Shown here piece by piece: positions 41,414-52,002 of a stretch of DNA of 64,000 nt (position 1 is the stretch's first letter; each line of letters starts with the position of its first letter). Both the position numbers and the translations under genes were made by a program. This stretch comes from Lewinellaceae bacterium (GTDB lineage Bacteria; Bacteroidota; Bacteroidia; Chitinophagales; Saprospiraceae): assembly GCA_020636045.1 (NCBI GenBank), contig JACJYP010000010.1, forward strand, positions 138,735 to 202,734, in the 5' to 3' direction. The notes below the pieces were generated by a model, which worked only from the letters and a program-made list of their open reading frames with translations, did no database searches and was not told the origin of the DNA.

Positions 41414-44400
41414 TTATCGTTGGATTTGAAGGAATCCCTTGCGCGGCTTTGTATCCTGATTGAATTTTACGACATAGAAATAGGTGCCGGCGGGCAACTC
41501 CTGCCCGTTGTAGGTTCCTTTCCAGTCGTTGTTGTAAGGCTTGGCGTGGAACACGACATCTCCGTATTGATTGAAGATCGTCACCTCGTTGTCGATGCCG
41601 CCGTCGCCTTCCAGACATGGTACAAAGAACTCGTCGTTGACATTGTCATCGTTCGGTGTGATGAGGTTGAAAATCTCACAGCCCCCCACCTCACCAACCA
41701 GCAGCGTCACTACCGCCGTACTGCATGCGGGCTCCGGACAAACCAGGTTGCATATCTTGTAGATCATGACGTCTTCGCCTGAAAATGTCACATTCGGCTG
41801 GTAACTGTAAACGCCTTCGCTGATCTGGGTGAAATTGCCGAAATCGGGTTCGTCGTCGATGCTCACATCGAATTGTTGAGGCAGAATATCGTTCAGCAGC
41901 ACGCTGAAGTCGATCTTCTCGCCGAATTGCACTTCAAACGTATCGGGAACGGCCGTTGGAAAGAGATCGTAAACGATCACGACGGTATCGCGGGATTTGT
42001 CGCCGCAGAATCCGTTATTCGTTTCCCAGTACACCCTGTTGATGCCCCGTTTCAGGTTGCAAACGGTCGTGTTCGGACTGTTCGGACTGGCAAAAACGAG
42101 GGTCGGGTCATTGATGCTGTGCCAGCGGCCAAATTCTCCCGTCGGCGGTTGCGCAGCGGTAAGATCGGTGCAGGAGTCGTTGCGGCAAAGCACCTGGTCG
42201 GCGCCTGCATTGGCGATGGCGCCGAAATTGCGCACCGTCACGGTAGCCGTAGAGATTCCGCAGGCTCCGTTGTCGAGATTCCAGAAATAGAACAACGTGT
42301 TGCCGGGTGACAGACTATCGGCGATCGTGCCGGGCTCCAGCGGATCGACGATATGAAAACCCAGATCAATCTGTCCCGGCGGCTGTGTCCAGTAGCCGTT
42401 GACGGTAGTACCCTGTATGGCGTTCAGTTCTATGGATTCGGCAAAACAGGTATCGATCATGGATACGGTTACCATTGCCTGTTCGGGGGCAAACGCGAGT
42501 ATACTCACCGTATCGCTGCTGTAATTTTTGCAACCGCCATTCGACAGGGTCCAGGCAAACTGGTACGTGTTGCCCGCAGAAAGCCCCGTGACCAGGGTCG
42601 TATCGTTGTTCGGGTTGACGATGGTGACCGGCGGCGTGCCGATCTGTGTCCATTTACCGGTGGAGCCGCCCGGTAACTGCGCAGCGGTGAGGGTGAGCGG
42701 CTGCGCGGCGCAGGCCGGCCCCTCTGTACCGATAAATGCCGTGCTGGCAGGGATCGTATCGAAATTGACCGTCACCAGATTGGACGCAAAAGAGCTGCAC
42801 CCGTTTTTCGTGGCAACGACATAAAACTGGTTGGGGCCCGGCGGATAGGGGCTCAGGTTGGAAGTCTGGAAGGTGATCGGGAATCCCGGCCCGCCGATCG
42901 GGGCCATGGTCAGTCCGTAGTACCAGGTGTACATGGCGCCCGTGTCCGCCGAACCCGGGAATACCTGCAGCGTCAGGGTCGCGCCGGGTTGTTCCAGGCA
43001 GACCGCCGAGGCAGGCAGCAGGTTAGGCTGTTTGGGCCGTTTTTTCACCTGCACGTTGATCCCTTCGCCCTGGTCGGAGGCGCAGCCGTTCACAATGATG
43101 TACACATTGTAATTGCCCGCCTGCGACATGGTGACATTTGGAATGACGGGGTTACGCACGCTGGCAGTCCAACCTGCCGGCCCTGTCCAGATATAAGAAG
43201 CGCCCGGCACCAGTTGGGTGCTCAGTTTTAAGGTGTCGCCCTCGCAAACCGGCGAGTTGGAAGTGGGTACCGGTGTCGGTGGAATGGGGTAAACCGTAAG
43301 AAAGACCGGTGCGGAGGTATCTGAAATACAGCCGGCCACTCCTGCGATCGCCATATAGTTGGCCATGTCGCTTACCTGTGCGTTGCTGATCGTCAGGAAA
43401 GGTTGTGTTGTGGCCACAATATTGCCGTTGGAGACCAGCCAGGTGTAGATCGTGCCGGTGGGGGGGTATTTGTCGGAATTGGAAATAGAGATCGTTACAT
43501 CGGCGCCTGCGCAGACCGTCGGTATTGGAGGAGTGGATGCCAGTATCGGTGTTACGGGCGGGTCCTGTATGTTGATCACCGTGGATTTCGGCGCTGACAT
43601 GCAGCCATATATATCGGTCACTTTGAGCACGTACGTGCCGTTTTGTGTGGCATTTACGTTCGGGATCACCGGCATCGAGTCGGGGCTTGAGAAATTCATG
43701 GGTCCTGTCCACGAATATGTCACCGGGCCGTTTTGGGTGACAACGACGGCCTGCAGCGTGGCAGCAGAGCCGTCTGCACAAACGGGAGCATTGTTGGTCA
43801 CTGATGTGATCACAGGGGGCGTTGCCACAACCACGTCGACAAATGTGGAATCGGCGCAGCCGAAACTGGTTTTCCCCACCACTTTGTATGTGCCGGCCAC
43901 AGCAGGCGTAACGGCAGGATTTTGCTCGAACCGCACGAAGTTATTGGGCCCCGTCCAGCACCAGTTCGGTAAAGGCACGTCGGAAGTGGCAGAAAGTTGC
44001 AGCGTAGCACCCTGGCAAACCGGCGTATTGGCGCTGCCGGCCACATCGGGATATGCCTGCACCTGAACGGCCGCCGGAGCCGACCAGTCGGAATAACAGC
44101 CCTGCTTCACGATGCGCACCCGCCACGAGCCGGAATCGGCGAGCATTACGTTGTTGAGTACCAGTGAATTATTGGCCGTGGAGATCGTGCTGAGCGAAGG
44201 GGATTGCCAGAGAAAGGAATCTACCCCAGGTTGGAAAGTAGCGATCAAGGTGACGGTGGCGCCCTCGCAAACTTGCGTCGCGCCTGCCAGTTGCGGGGTG
44301 GCCGGCTTGTCACGCACATCCACGACGACATTCACCGGGTCGGACGAGCAACCGTTTTGTTTGATGATAAGGGTGTAAGTGCCTTCGTGAATACTCGTCA

Positions 44401-47400
44401 CGGCACAAGTTGTCACCAGTGGGTACTGTGAGGTATCCATAAATCCACCCGGCCCCGTCCACATATATTTGATGCCAGGCCCCTGCACCGGCGTGCCGAG
44501 TGAGATCGGCACACATTCACATGGGTTGAGAAAGGTCTGGTCTACCGTCGCCACAGGTTTCGGGTAAACGGTCACCGTCAGCAGGTTGGAATTTACCGAA
44601 GTACATCCGTCGGCCAGCACTTTTACAAAATAGCGATAAACTCCTACGGGCGGCTGTACGATATTGAAGATCGGCGTCGAAGTGGTGCCGAGCAACACCG
44701 GCGCAGGCAGGGAATCGGCATACCACTGGTACGATACGTTTTGCCCCGAATAGGTCGGCGTAGCCAGCACGACGTTGTTGCCGGCACAAAAAGACGTTCC
44801 GTTTGCAGAGATCACGGGTTGCGTCGGCAGATTCACCAGATCGACGGTCACACAACCCGTCGCCGTACAGGCGGTCAGGCCGGTAACGGTGACGCAGTAA
44901 GTGCCTTCGTTGGAGAGTTGTGCCGGCGAGATCATGGGATTCTGGACGGTCGACATATAGCCGTTGGGCCCGCTCCATTTATAGGTATAACTCGCGTCGT
45001 TGCCCGGCGGGTCGACAAACAGTTTCAGGGTGCCGCCTTCGCAAACAGGTGTGTACGTCGGCGTCAGAATGGACGTAGCGACCCCTACAAGCGCCGTGCA
45101 GGTCGACGAATTGCCGGAGGTGTCCGTCACCGTCATCACCACATTAAAGGAACTGCCCGCCTGGTTACAGTTGAACATCGTCTGCGACAACTGATATGTC
45201 AGGTTCGTTCCCGAGCAGTTATCGACGCTGCCGTTGTCGATCTCGGAAGGCTGCAGCACATAGGGTTGCGTGCCCGAAGGATTGGTAAAGATGGTCAGCG
45301 ATTTGCATTGCGCCGAAGGCGCCACCGTGTCCAATACTGTGATGGTGTACGAAGCCATGCCCTCCAGGCCGTTGATGTCCTGCACAAGGTATTTTACGTT
45401 GTAAGTGCCCGGGCCTAGAATTTCGCTGGTCTGGCCGCCGTTGAGCGAGCCCGATTTTACCAGCTGTCCCATGCTGTTTCGTATCTCGTAGGTCACTACG
45501 GCGTAACTGTATTCCAGGATCGCTTGCAGGCGACTCACGCCATCCGTCATGTCGGGCAACAGCGCAGTACAGGGATCGATAAAATCGGTAAAATTCCCGG
45601 CATCGTCGTTTGCCACGGCAGTAAAGGTAGCCGCCCCGTCGGCTGCCCAGGCGTTGATCTGATTGGCCGTTACCGTAATTGACGTTTCGTGAAACTGGAT
45701 ACATTCTTCAGCAGTCAAACCGGAGGTAGTCGCGGGGATAACAAGGGCGCTGTTTTCATCATAAATACTGAAAAACTCGCCCATCAGCGAATTGTCGTTG
45801 TCACCTTTGTGTCTGATACGGAGGGTGCCACCGGAAATGGCGTTCGGAATAAGATTTGATAGGTTCAGGATAATATCTTTCGGGATCAACCCCGCATTCG
45901 GATCGTTTTCGAACTGGATGGGCAAAAGCCCCGACTGCTGGTTGATATTTCCCGAAACGTCGCAATTGTCCGTAATGGCGGGGAAGGGCAACAGCACCGT
46001 TGCTTCGCAGTTATTTATACCCGTGTAAGCCGTAAAAGATGCGGGCGGTGTGACGGAAGGCGGTTCCACATCATCCACGACCAGTGTCGTCGATGCCGTG
46101 GACGAATTGCCGGCACAATCGGTAGCGGTGTATACCACCGTGTGCATCCCTACGTCCAGGAAAAAAGGATCGGAGGGCGGATAGGTGCCGGTGGTATCGC
46201 CATCCAGCGTATAGGTCAGAGTGATGGGCACCTGCTGATTGGTCACGGTATAGGTCAATTCGACGCGCACACGGCTGCCTACACAGGTGGCGAGGGCATT
46301 GATGGCGCCACTACCTGTGCCCGCAGGAGCAAGGGTCAGGGTTAGTTGGCCGTCGGTGAGCCATGCATTCAACAGGCTGGCAGCGATATTGAGGGTGGTG
46401 ACACTGTTACCGCACTGAAAAGGGGTATTCACCGTCTGCCCGATCTGGAAATTGTTTTCTCCATAAATGCGAAGGTATTCCTCCATCCCTTCTGCATCTG
46501 CCACATCGAGATAGACCGTCAGCACGGCATTTCCGAGCACAGGTGAGCCGGGCGGGATATTCGGCGCCGGCCACTGAAACACAATGGTGTCGACAGGGGT
46601 AGTGCCGTTCGGTCCGCCGGAGGTATTTTGCAGGAGCGCCGTGTCCTTCAGTGCCACCAGGCTTTTTAACGACGTACATTCATCATAGAGGGAAACAGGC
46701 GCAGGAATGGCAACTTCCGCGCCGCAGAAACCCTGATCGGAAGGGAAATTCACCGACGCGGAGGTCACGATTACCGGTCCTGTATTGTCCTGAATATTAA
46801 TGTGCTGCGTGTAAGCCTTTGTGTTTCCACAATTGTCGCTTGCCGTCCAGGTACGGACGAGGATGTAGTTGGTCCAGTGAGCGCAACCCATGGTGTCGGG
46901 GTCGCGGATTTCGCTTTCACTCAACACGATTGTCACGTCTTCGTCGCAGTTGTCGTCTGCATCGAATATCGAAGGATCGGGCGGATCGGGAATGGCGTCG
47001 CATTCGACTGTCACATCGGCAGGTATGTTCGACAGTACCGGCGCCACAGTATCCTGTACATGGATCAACTGCTCGATCACGCTGGTATTTCCGCACACAT
47101 CTTCGGCCTGCCAGAACCGTGTAAGGGTGTAAGAGTCGTCGCAAGGCCCCGCTGTGACGGTTTCATTGATAAAAACCGGCACGTCCGTGGCGCCCGAACA
47201 GGCATCCACCGGCGAGGGCGGCGGCAGTACGGGCTGCACTTCGCATACGATCGTCGTGTCGATCAGGCCTCCCGGCATGGGTCCCAGATTATCGATCACC
47301 CTGATCACCTGGGTAGTGGTGCTGGTATTGCCGCATTCATCGGTTGCCGTAAAAGTCCGTATGATGTCGTAACTGTAATGCCCGCAATTGGCGGGGTCGG

Positions 47401-49342
47401 GATCCTGCATGGAAACGACCTGTGTCGTAATGCCTGTCACCTGGCTGCAATTGTCCGCGGCATCGATATCAACCCCCATCACGGCATCGGGCGGCAACAT
47501 GAAGGTATCGCAGCGCATGGTATCCGGCGGCGGCACCAGGGTAAACAGCGGGCCTTGCGTGTCGCGCACCAGCACCGTTTGCGTGGCCGTGCCGGTATTA
47601 CCGCAGTCATCCGTTGCCGACCAGGTCACATGCATCGTGTAGGAGCCGGGGCAGAGTGTATCGGAAGTCGTAAACGTATAATCGACCACCATGCTGGAAT
47701 CGCAGTTGTCCGTGATAAAGCCGGCGGGCATGACCGGCACGGGATTCGGACAGGAAAGCGTGACCGTATCCGGGAAACCCGAGATCACGGGCATTTCATT
47801 GTCCTGGATCTGAAAACGCAGGGTCAGGGAGCCGATATTTCCACAATCGTCGGTAGCCCGAAACGTCACGTCGGCGTACCAGTTGCAATTAAAGGCCTGC
47901 ACCGGCGGGTAGGGGCCGCTGCCGAACGAGCCGTTCCCGCTCTGTCCGTCGGAAGTGGTATAGGAAAAATCCGTCCAGGTGGTAGAAGAGCAATCGTCTG
48001 AAACAGACGCGTTGCCGTGCAGGTTGATCCACGCCTGCAAACTCGCATCGTCGTCGCCGCTGCCGCATTGTTCTACGGTATTGCTGCCGTTAAGCACGGG
48101 CGGAAGGGTATCGATGGCGCCAAACATCGCCTGTCCGGCAACAGCCTGGTTTCCGCAGGCATCTGTGACGAAGAAATTCACAAGAACCGTACCTCTCACC
48201 TTGCCATACCACTGGCTGCCGACGAGTTGCGAGTCGCACCCATTGGCGTAGGACGCCAGGAAAGCCGCCACTACCTGCGCCGAATCGCTCGGCGTGCCGT
48301 TCATCTGCATGGTGTAGGTCAGGAATGAATCCTGCGAGCAGGAGTCGTGCGCTTCCAGAAAAGCGTGCGCGCTGATCCACTCGCCGAGTTTGGTCAGATG
48401 ATCGCCGCCGGGCGAACAATAAGCCACCGTATCCATCGGCGCCACCGGGATCACGGGAGGTTTGTTGTCGGAAGTGGTGAACACAGCCGTGGCTGTCGTA
48501 AATAAATTGCAGTTATCGGTCGCCCGGAACGTCACTGTAAGCGGCACGGCGCAGCCGGGAGGAAAAGCGGCCGGGCCGTTGTTCGTATAGGACTTGATGC
48601 CCGATACGTCATTGGCGCTGAAGATCGACATCTGCTGCGCCAGCCAGGCCGGATAGGCGCTGGCCAGTTGTTCGCAGGGCGCTGATCCGTTTTGCGGCGG
48701 TATCGCGATCACCGGCGGCAGGATGTCGGCGCTGATCGTGATCGTCTGGGTGAAAACGGACGTATTGTTGAAAGTATCTTTAGCCGTCCAGGTCCTTGTA
48801 AATACCCCGGCCGCGCAGGTGTCGGGCGGCGTGGATTGCACATAGGTCACGGTGACGGGCGTACAGTCGGTAGCCGTGATATTCGGTGGCAGGGGCACCT
48901 GCACGATAGAGCCGTAACTGGCCGTCGGCGGCGTGCCCATCAGATCGAACACCGGTGGCGTCGCATCCACGAAGGAGACCGTGAACATAAATGTATGCAT
49001 ATGCCCCTGATCATCTTTCACCAGCCAGGGCACCACGATATTCAGGGTGGGCGCCGTCCACAAGTCGTCGTATTCCCACATGACCATGGAGGTGTCCAGC
49101 ATGGACATGGTGATATTCGCGCCAACAGTAGATGTTACGGTGGGTAGGGCAAGGCTGTCGGCCATGGATGCGGAGCACGTCGGGCCGACATTGATGGTCG
49201 TCTGGGCAGGCGGGGTGAAGTTGAAAAAACCTGGCTGGGCGATGAGGCCGAGAAAAGGGAATATGGAGAAGCAGAACACCAGTAGGGCCGGCACTGCCAA
49301 AAAGTGTCTGTGTAACCGGTTTGTCATACGGACGTGTTTCAT
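41414..49342 (-). CDS. Giant type IX-secreted adhesin with HYR-like, Ig-like and CHU_C domains
   Basis: 2642 residues. Signal peptide of about 1-35, ending near GLIAQ. Residues about 60-860 contain repeated HYR-like modules, each with a DCG/DDCGNTSV... core and linkers of the type QDTVAPVL or VIDNLGP. About 857-1267 are two similar larger modules (starting NFPSDQGFCGAEVAIPAPV and YTGINNCEATVLLPF). About 1420-2200 are Ig-like repeats (VCEGATVTLIATF, TPVCQGATLQLSATSDVP, SPVCEGDTLKLST), then three more related domains to about 2460. The final 90 residues are the gliding-motility C-terminal domain (LITPNDDNVNDEFFVPC, PAGTYFYVVKF), which marks type IX export and is probably anchored through the PorP/SprF encoded next. 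Likely a SprB-like surface adhesin; no enzyme domain is visible. Confidence 0.88.
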   Translation of the reverse strand: MKHVRMTNRLHRHFLAVPALLVFCFSIFPFLGLIAQPGFFNFTPPAQTTINVGPTCSASMADSLALPTVTSTVGANITMSMLDTSMVMWEYDDLWTAPTLNIVVPWLVKDDQGHMHTFMFTVSFVDATPPVFDLMGTPPTASYGSIVQVPLPPNITATDCTPVTVTYVQSTPPDTCAAGVFTRTWTAKDTFNNTSVFTQTITISADILPPVIAIPPQNGSAPCEQLASAYPAWLAQQMSIFSANDVSGIKSYTNNGPAAFPPGCAVPLTVTFRATDNCNLFTTATAVFTTSDNKPPVIPVAPMDTVAYCSPGGDHLTKLGEWISAHAFLEAHDSCSQDSFLTYTMQMNGTPSDSAQVVAAFLASYANGCDSQLVGSQWYGKVRGTVLVNFFVTDACGNQAVAGQAMFGAIDTLPPVLNGSNTVEQCGSGDDDASLQAWINLHGNASVSDDCSSTTWTDFSYTTSDGQSGNGSFGSGPYPPVQAFNCNWYADVTFRATDDCGNIGSLTLRFQIQDNEMPVISGFPDTVTLSCPNPVPVMPAGFITDNCDSSMVVDYTFTTSDTLCPGSYTMHVTWSATDDCGNTGTATQTVLVRDTQGPLFTLVPPPDTMRCDTFMLPPDAVMGVDIDAADNCSQVTGITTQVVSMQDPDPANCGHYSYDIIRTFTATDECGNTSTTTQVIRVIDNLGPMPGGLIDTTIVCEVQPVLPPPSPVDACSGATDVPVFINETVTAGPCDDSYTLTRFWQAEDVCGNTSVIEQLIHVQDTVAPVLSNIPADVTVECDAIPDPPDPSIFDADDNCDEDVTIVLSESEIRDPDTMGCAHWTNYILVRTWTASDNCGNTKAYTQHINIQDNTGPVIVTSASVNFPSDQGFCGAEVAIPAPVSLYDECTSLKSLVALKDTALLQNTSGGPNGTTPVDTIVFQWPAPNIPPGSPVLGNAVLTVYLDVADAEGMEEYLRIYGENNFQIGQTVNTPFQCGNSVTTLNIAASLLNAWLTDGQLTLTLAPAGTGSGAINALATCVGSRVRVELTYTVTNQQVPITLTYTLDGDTTGTYPPSDPFFLDVGMHTVVYTATDCAGNSSTASTTLVVDDVEPPSVTPPASFTAYTGINNCEATVLLPFPAITDNCDVSGNINQQSGLLPIQFENDPNAGLIPKDIILNLSNLIPNAISGGTLRIRHKGDNDNSLMGEFFSIYDENSALVIPATTSGLTAEECIQFHETSITVTANQINAWAADGAATFTAVANDDAGNFTDFIDPCTALLPDMTDGVSRLQAILEYSYAVVTYEIRNSMGQLVKSGSLNGGQTSEILGPGTYNVKYLVQDINGLEGMASYTITVLDTVAPSAQCKSLTIFTNPSGTQPYVLQPSEIDNGSVDNCSGTNLTYQLSQTMFNCNQAGSSFNVVMTVTDTSGNSSTCTALVGVATSILTPTYTPVCEGGTLKLFVDPPGNDASYTYKWSGPNGYMSTVQNPMISPAQLSNEGTYCVTVTGLTACTATGCVTVDLVNLPTQPVISANGTSFCAGNNVVLATPTYSGQNVSYQWYADSLPAPVLLGTTSTPIFNIVQPPVGVYRYFVKVLADGCTSVNSNLLTVTVYPKPVATVDQTFLNPCECVPISLGTPVQGPGIKYMWTGPGGFMDTSQYPLVTTCAVTSIHEGTYTLIIKQNGCSSDPVNVVVDVRDKPATPQLAGATQVCEGATVTLIATFQPGVDSFLWQSPSLSTISTANNSLVLNNVMLADSGSWRVRIVKQGCYSDWSAPAAVQVQAYPDVAGSANTPVCQGATLQLSATSDVPLPNWCWTGPNNFVRFEQNPAVTPAVAGTYKVVGKTSFGCADSTFVDVVVATPPVITSVTNNAPVCADGSAATLQAVVVTQNGPVTYSWTGPMNFSSPDSMPVIPNVNATQNGTYVLKVTDIYGCMSAPKSTVINIQDPPVTPILASTPPIPTVCAGADVTISISNSDKYPPTGTIYTWLVSNGNIVATTQPFLTISNAQVSDMANYMAIAGVAGCISDTSAPVFLTVYPIPPTPVPTSNSPVCEGDTLKLSTQLVPGASYIWTGPAGWTASVRNPVIPNVTMSQAGNYNVYIIVNGCASDQGEGINVQVKKRPKQPNLLPASAVCLEQPGATLTLQVFPGSADTGAMYTWYYGLTMAPIGGPGFPITFQTSNLSPYPPGPNQFYVVATKNGCSSFASNLVTVNFDTIPASTAFIGTEGPACAAQPLTLTAAQLPGGSTGKWTQIGTPPVTIVNPNNDTTLVTGLSAGNTYQFAWTLSNGGCKNYSSDTVSILAFAPEQAMVTVSMIDTCFAESIELNAIQGTTVNGYWTQPPGQIDLGFHIVDPLEPGTIADSLSPGNTLFYFWNLDNGACGISTATVTVRNFGAIANAGADQVLCRNDSCTDLTAAQPPTGEFGRWHSINDPTLVFASPNSPNTTVCNLKRGINRVYWETNNGFCGDKSRDTVVIVYDLFPTAVPDTFEVQFGEKIDFSVLLNDILPQQFDVSIDDEPDFGNFTQISEGVYSYQPNVTFSGEDVMIYKICNLVCPEPACSTAVVTLLVGEVGGCEIFNLITPNDDNVNDEFFVPCLEGDGGIDNEVTIFNQYGDVVFHAKPYNNDWKGTYNGQELPAGTYFYVVKFNQDTKPRKGFLQIQR

Positions 49343-49465
49343 CTCGGACGACCGAAGGAGGCCGCCGGGGGTGTCAAGAGAATATGTTCTTTCGCTGAAG
49401 ATTAAACGGATTACGTTCGATTAAAGTCGGCTTTGGCCGAAAAGCGGGAGGTATCGATCGGATGA

Positions 49466-49645
49466 TTATTTTTCGTCGGAAAACTTCTTGTCCGGTACGT
49501 TTTCGTTGAGGAACTGATTGATCTTGTCGATGTCGAAATTGCGTTCTATTTGCCCCAATTCGTTCACCTGAATGTCCATTTCATTCAATTTAGAGGGCTT
49601 TTTGGGAACTTGTTCGGGCGGTTTTGCTTTGTTTTTTTTGGCCAT
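49466..49645 (-). CDS. Small hydrophilic protein downstream of gltX
   Basis: 59 residues from ATG 49645, the start giving MAKKNKAKPPEQVPKKPSK. Two parts: a Lys/Pro-rich opening of about 20 residues and a mildly acidic stretch (LNEMDIQVNELGQIERNF... DIDKINQFLNENVPDKKF). It has no signal peptide and no known motif. It starts 43 bases after the gltX stop and in the same direction, so it is probably on the gltX message. Earlier in-frame starts would overlap gltX and have poor composition. Real but of unknown role. Confidence 0.65.
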   Translation of the reverse strand: MAKKNKAKPPEQVPKKPSKLNEMDIQVNELGQIERNFDIDKINQFLNENVPDKKFSDEK

Positions 49646-49688
49646 TATATTGAAGTTTTGAGTAAAAGGAATCACCGGGCGCCGACAT

Positions 49689-51224
49689 TCAGGAGCCGAC
49701 GGCACTGGAAAGCAATTTTTCTCCCTGCTGCACCAGCAGATCGAGCCGGCCCGCAAATTCATCCCTGCCAAGCGCTACGGCCATGTCAAATACCGCCGGG
49801 CCCTGCATGGTGCCGGCAAGCGCAAGACGCAGCAGCGGCAACACATCGCCGGGTTTCAGGCCCTTCTCCTGGATGAACGTTTTAACAGCCTGCTCCAGCG
49901 AAGCACTTTCGTACGGCATTGCCTCAGCAACCAGCGTTTTCAATTCCCGAACCACCTGCGCGGTACCGTCTTGCCACTTTTTCTGCAACATATCGAGGTC
50001 ATAATCAAGTACGGGTTCGAACAGGTAGTACCCTTTTTCGACAAAATCGGGCAAAAAAGTCACGCGTTCTTTCATCAGGCCGGCCACCGTAGCCAGGTAG
50101 GCATCGCTGACGCGATAGCCTTTTTCGTCGGCCAGCGGGCGGATGTGGCTGGCGAGTATATCGTTTTCAGCGGCCTGTATGTATTTCTGGTTGAACCACT
50201 TCGCTTTTTCGTAATCGAAGCGGGCGCCGCCTTTGCTGATATGCTCCACGGAAAAGGCATCGATCAGTTCGTCCAGATTGAACAGTTCGCGATCGTCGCC
50301 AGGGTGCCAGCCGAGCAGCGCCAGAAAGTTGAGCACCGCCTCCGGCAAGAATCCCGTTTCCCGGAAACCCGTAAAACTGTCGTCGGCAGTTTCGCCTTCC
50401 CAGCTCAGCGGAAATACCGGCATACCGAATTTGGCGCCGTCGCGTTTGCTCAGTTTGCCGTTTCCGACCGGCTTGAGGATCAGGGGCAGGTGCGCGAACT
50501 GCGGCATGGTATCTTCCCATCCAAATCCCCTGTACAGGAGCACATGATGCGCCGTACTGGGCAGCCATTCTTCGCCGCGGATCACATGGCTGATCTGCAT
50601 CAGGTGATCGTCGACGATATTGGCGAGGTGGTAAGTGGGCATACCGTCCGCTTTCAGCAGCACCTTGTCGTCGAGTTCGCTGCTCTGGAAACGCACATCG
50701 CCGCGAATGAGGTCGCGGATATGGATTTCCTGGTCGGGTTCCACTTTCAGCCGGATAACATACGGCGCTCCGGAGTTCAGGCGCGCGTGCACTTCGTCCT
50801 GTGGCAGGACAAGGCTGTTGCTCAGGCCGTTACGCGTTGCAAAATGATAGGTAAAATTGTCCGTTTCCTGCCGGCGTTGCTCCAGTTCCTCGGGCGTATC
50901 GAAGGCATAGTAGGCGTGGCCGCGCTCCACCAGTTCGAGCGCATATTTGTGATAAATGTCCTTCCGGTCGCTCTGGCGGTACGGGCCGAATGTGCCACCG
51001 AAATCCCCTACCCCTTCATCGGGCGTCAGGCCCAGCCATTTCAGGGATTCTATGATATACGCTTCAGCGCCCGGCACATAACGATTCTGGTCCGTGTCTT
51101 CGATGCGCAGGATAAATGTACCGCCCTGTTGCTTTGCAAACAGGTAGTTGTACAAAGCCGTCCGCACGCCGCCGATATGCAGCGCGCCGGTCGGAGAAGG
51201 AGCAAAACGAACACGAACAGACAT
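49689..51224 (-). CDS. gltX: Glutamyl-tRNA synthetase
   Basis: 511 residues, a class I aminoacyl-tRNA synthetase that charges tRNA-Glu (possibly also tRNA-Gln if GatCAB is used). HIGH motif: HIGG at 16-19 within PSPTGALHIGGVRTALYN. KMSKS motif: KLSKR at 257-261. The Rossmann core, the DLIRGDVRF stretch and the anticodon-binding C-terminus (about 340-511) are in place. Length is normal. It starts at the MSVRVRFAPSP ATG, divergent from the deacetylase gene. Confidence 0.96.
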   Translation of the reverse strand: MSVRVRFAPSPTGALHIGGVRTALYNYLFAKQQGGTFILRIEDTDQNRYVPGAEAYIIESLKWLGLTPDEGVGDFGGTFGPYRQSDRKDIYHKYALELVERGHAYYAFDTPEELEQRRQETDNFTYHFATRNGLSNSLVLPQDEVHARLNSGAPYVIRLKVEPDQEIHIRDLIRGDVRFQSSELDDKVLLKADGMPTYHLANIVDDHLMQISHVIRGEEWLPSTAHHVLLYRGFGWEDTMPQFAHLPLILKPVGNGKLSKRDGAKFGMPVFPLSWEGETADDSFTGFRETGFLPEAVLNFLALLGWHPGDDRELFNLDELIDAFSVEHISKGGARFDYEKAKWFNQKYIQAAENDILASHIRPLADEKGYRVSDAYLATVAGLMKERVTFLPDFVEKGYYLFEPVLDYDLDMLQKKWQDGTAQVVRELKTLVAEAMPYESASLEQAVKTFIQEKGLKPGDVLPLLRLALAGTMQGPAVFDMAVALGRDEFAGRLDLLVQQGEKLLSSAVGS

Positions 51225-51382
51225 AGCGAAAAAAAGGCGCGTGGACCGAATCTGATTCTGGTTCAGTCGACGCGCATTATTAACAGCAAAAGTAGCGGTT
51301 TTATCTTATTGGTTGGCCATTCCCGACCTTCTTTTGACGGGTAGCGATAAAATCTGTCCAATTCAGTCAATACATTGCACCC

Positions 51383-51994
51383 ATGTTTTTTGCCAAAACA
51401 CCGCGGTTGATCCAGGCGCTCATGCCCGCCTACACCTGGCGCATGCCCGACGAAGAGCCGGTGATGTACCTGACTTTCGATGACGGCCCTATCCCCGAAC
51501 TCACGCCCTGGGTGCTCGACACCCTGCAATCCTGCGGTGCAAAAGCGACTTTTTTTTGCGTGGGTGACAACGTCCGCAAGCATCCCGGCATCTACAAACG
51601 TATCCTCGAAGAAGGACATTCGGTGGGCAATCACACGTACAATCACCTCAGCGGCTGGAAAACGGAAGACGTGAAATACCTGAACAACGTGCGGCAATGC
51701 GCCCGCATGGTCAAAAGCGATCTTTTCCGCCCTCCCTATGGCCGCCTGATGCCGCGACAGCGCGATGTGCTGAGAAAACACTACCGAATCATCATGTGGG
51801 ATGTGCTGAGCGGCGACTACGACGCGAACATTTCACCGGAACAGTGCCTGCAAAATGTGATCGACCATGCACAGGCAGGCTCCATTGTCGTGATGCACGA
51901 CAGCCTGAAAGCAGAACGCAACCTGCGTCACGCGCTGCCGGCCATTCTCCGGCATTTCGGGGCTTCGGGTTACCGATTTGCGCGGCTTGAATAA
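51383..51994 (+). CDS. Polysaccharide deacetylase family protein (NodB homology)
   Basis: 203 residues. The five NodB motifs can be followed: TFDDGP (31-36) with the catalytic and metal aspartates, H84-x-x-x-H88 (NHTYNH) for zinc, RPPYG (116-120), the WDVLSGDY motif, and the final SIVVMHDS with its histidine. Such enzymes remove N-acetyl groups from peptidoglycan or surface polysaccharides. There is no signal peptide, so it may act in the cytoplasm on a lipid-linked or free sugar; bacteroidete members are often like this. A single gene between gltX and the hydrolase. Confidence 0.9.
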   Translation: MFFAKTPRLIQALMPAYTWRMPDEEPVMYLTFDDGPIPELTPWVLDTLQSCGAKATFFCVGDNVRKHPGIYKRILEEGHSVGNHTYNHLSGWKTEDVKYLNNVRQCARMVKSDLFRPPYGRLMPRQRDVLRKHYRIIMWDVLSGDYDANISPEQCLQNVIDHAQAGSIVVMHDSLKAERNLRHALPAILRHFGASGYRFARLE

Positions 51995-52002
51995 AGCGGT
52001 GC

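Noticed and set aside
46802..48001. A 399-codon frame opposite the giant adhesin
   Set aside because: It is made of Arg, His and Cys in an unlikely mix and mirrors the repeat pattern of the adhesin gene.
41414..49342. Assembly collapse of repeats in the giant gene
   Set aside because: The frame is open throughout and repeats differ in sequence; there is no internal evidence for collapse, although long reads would settle it.
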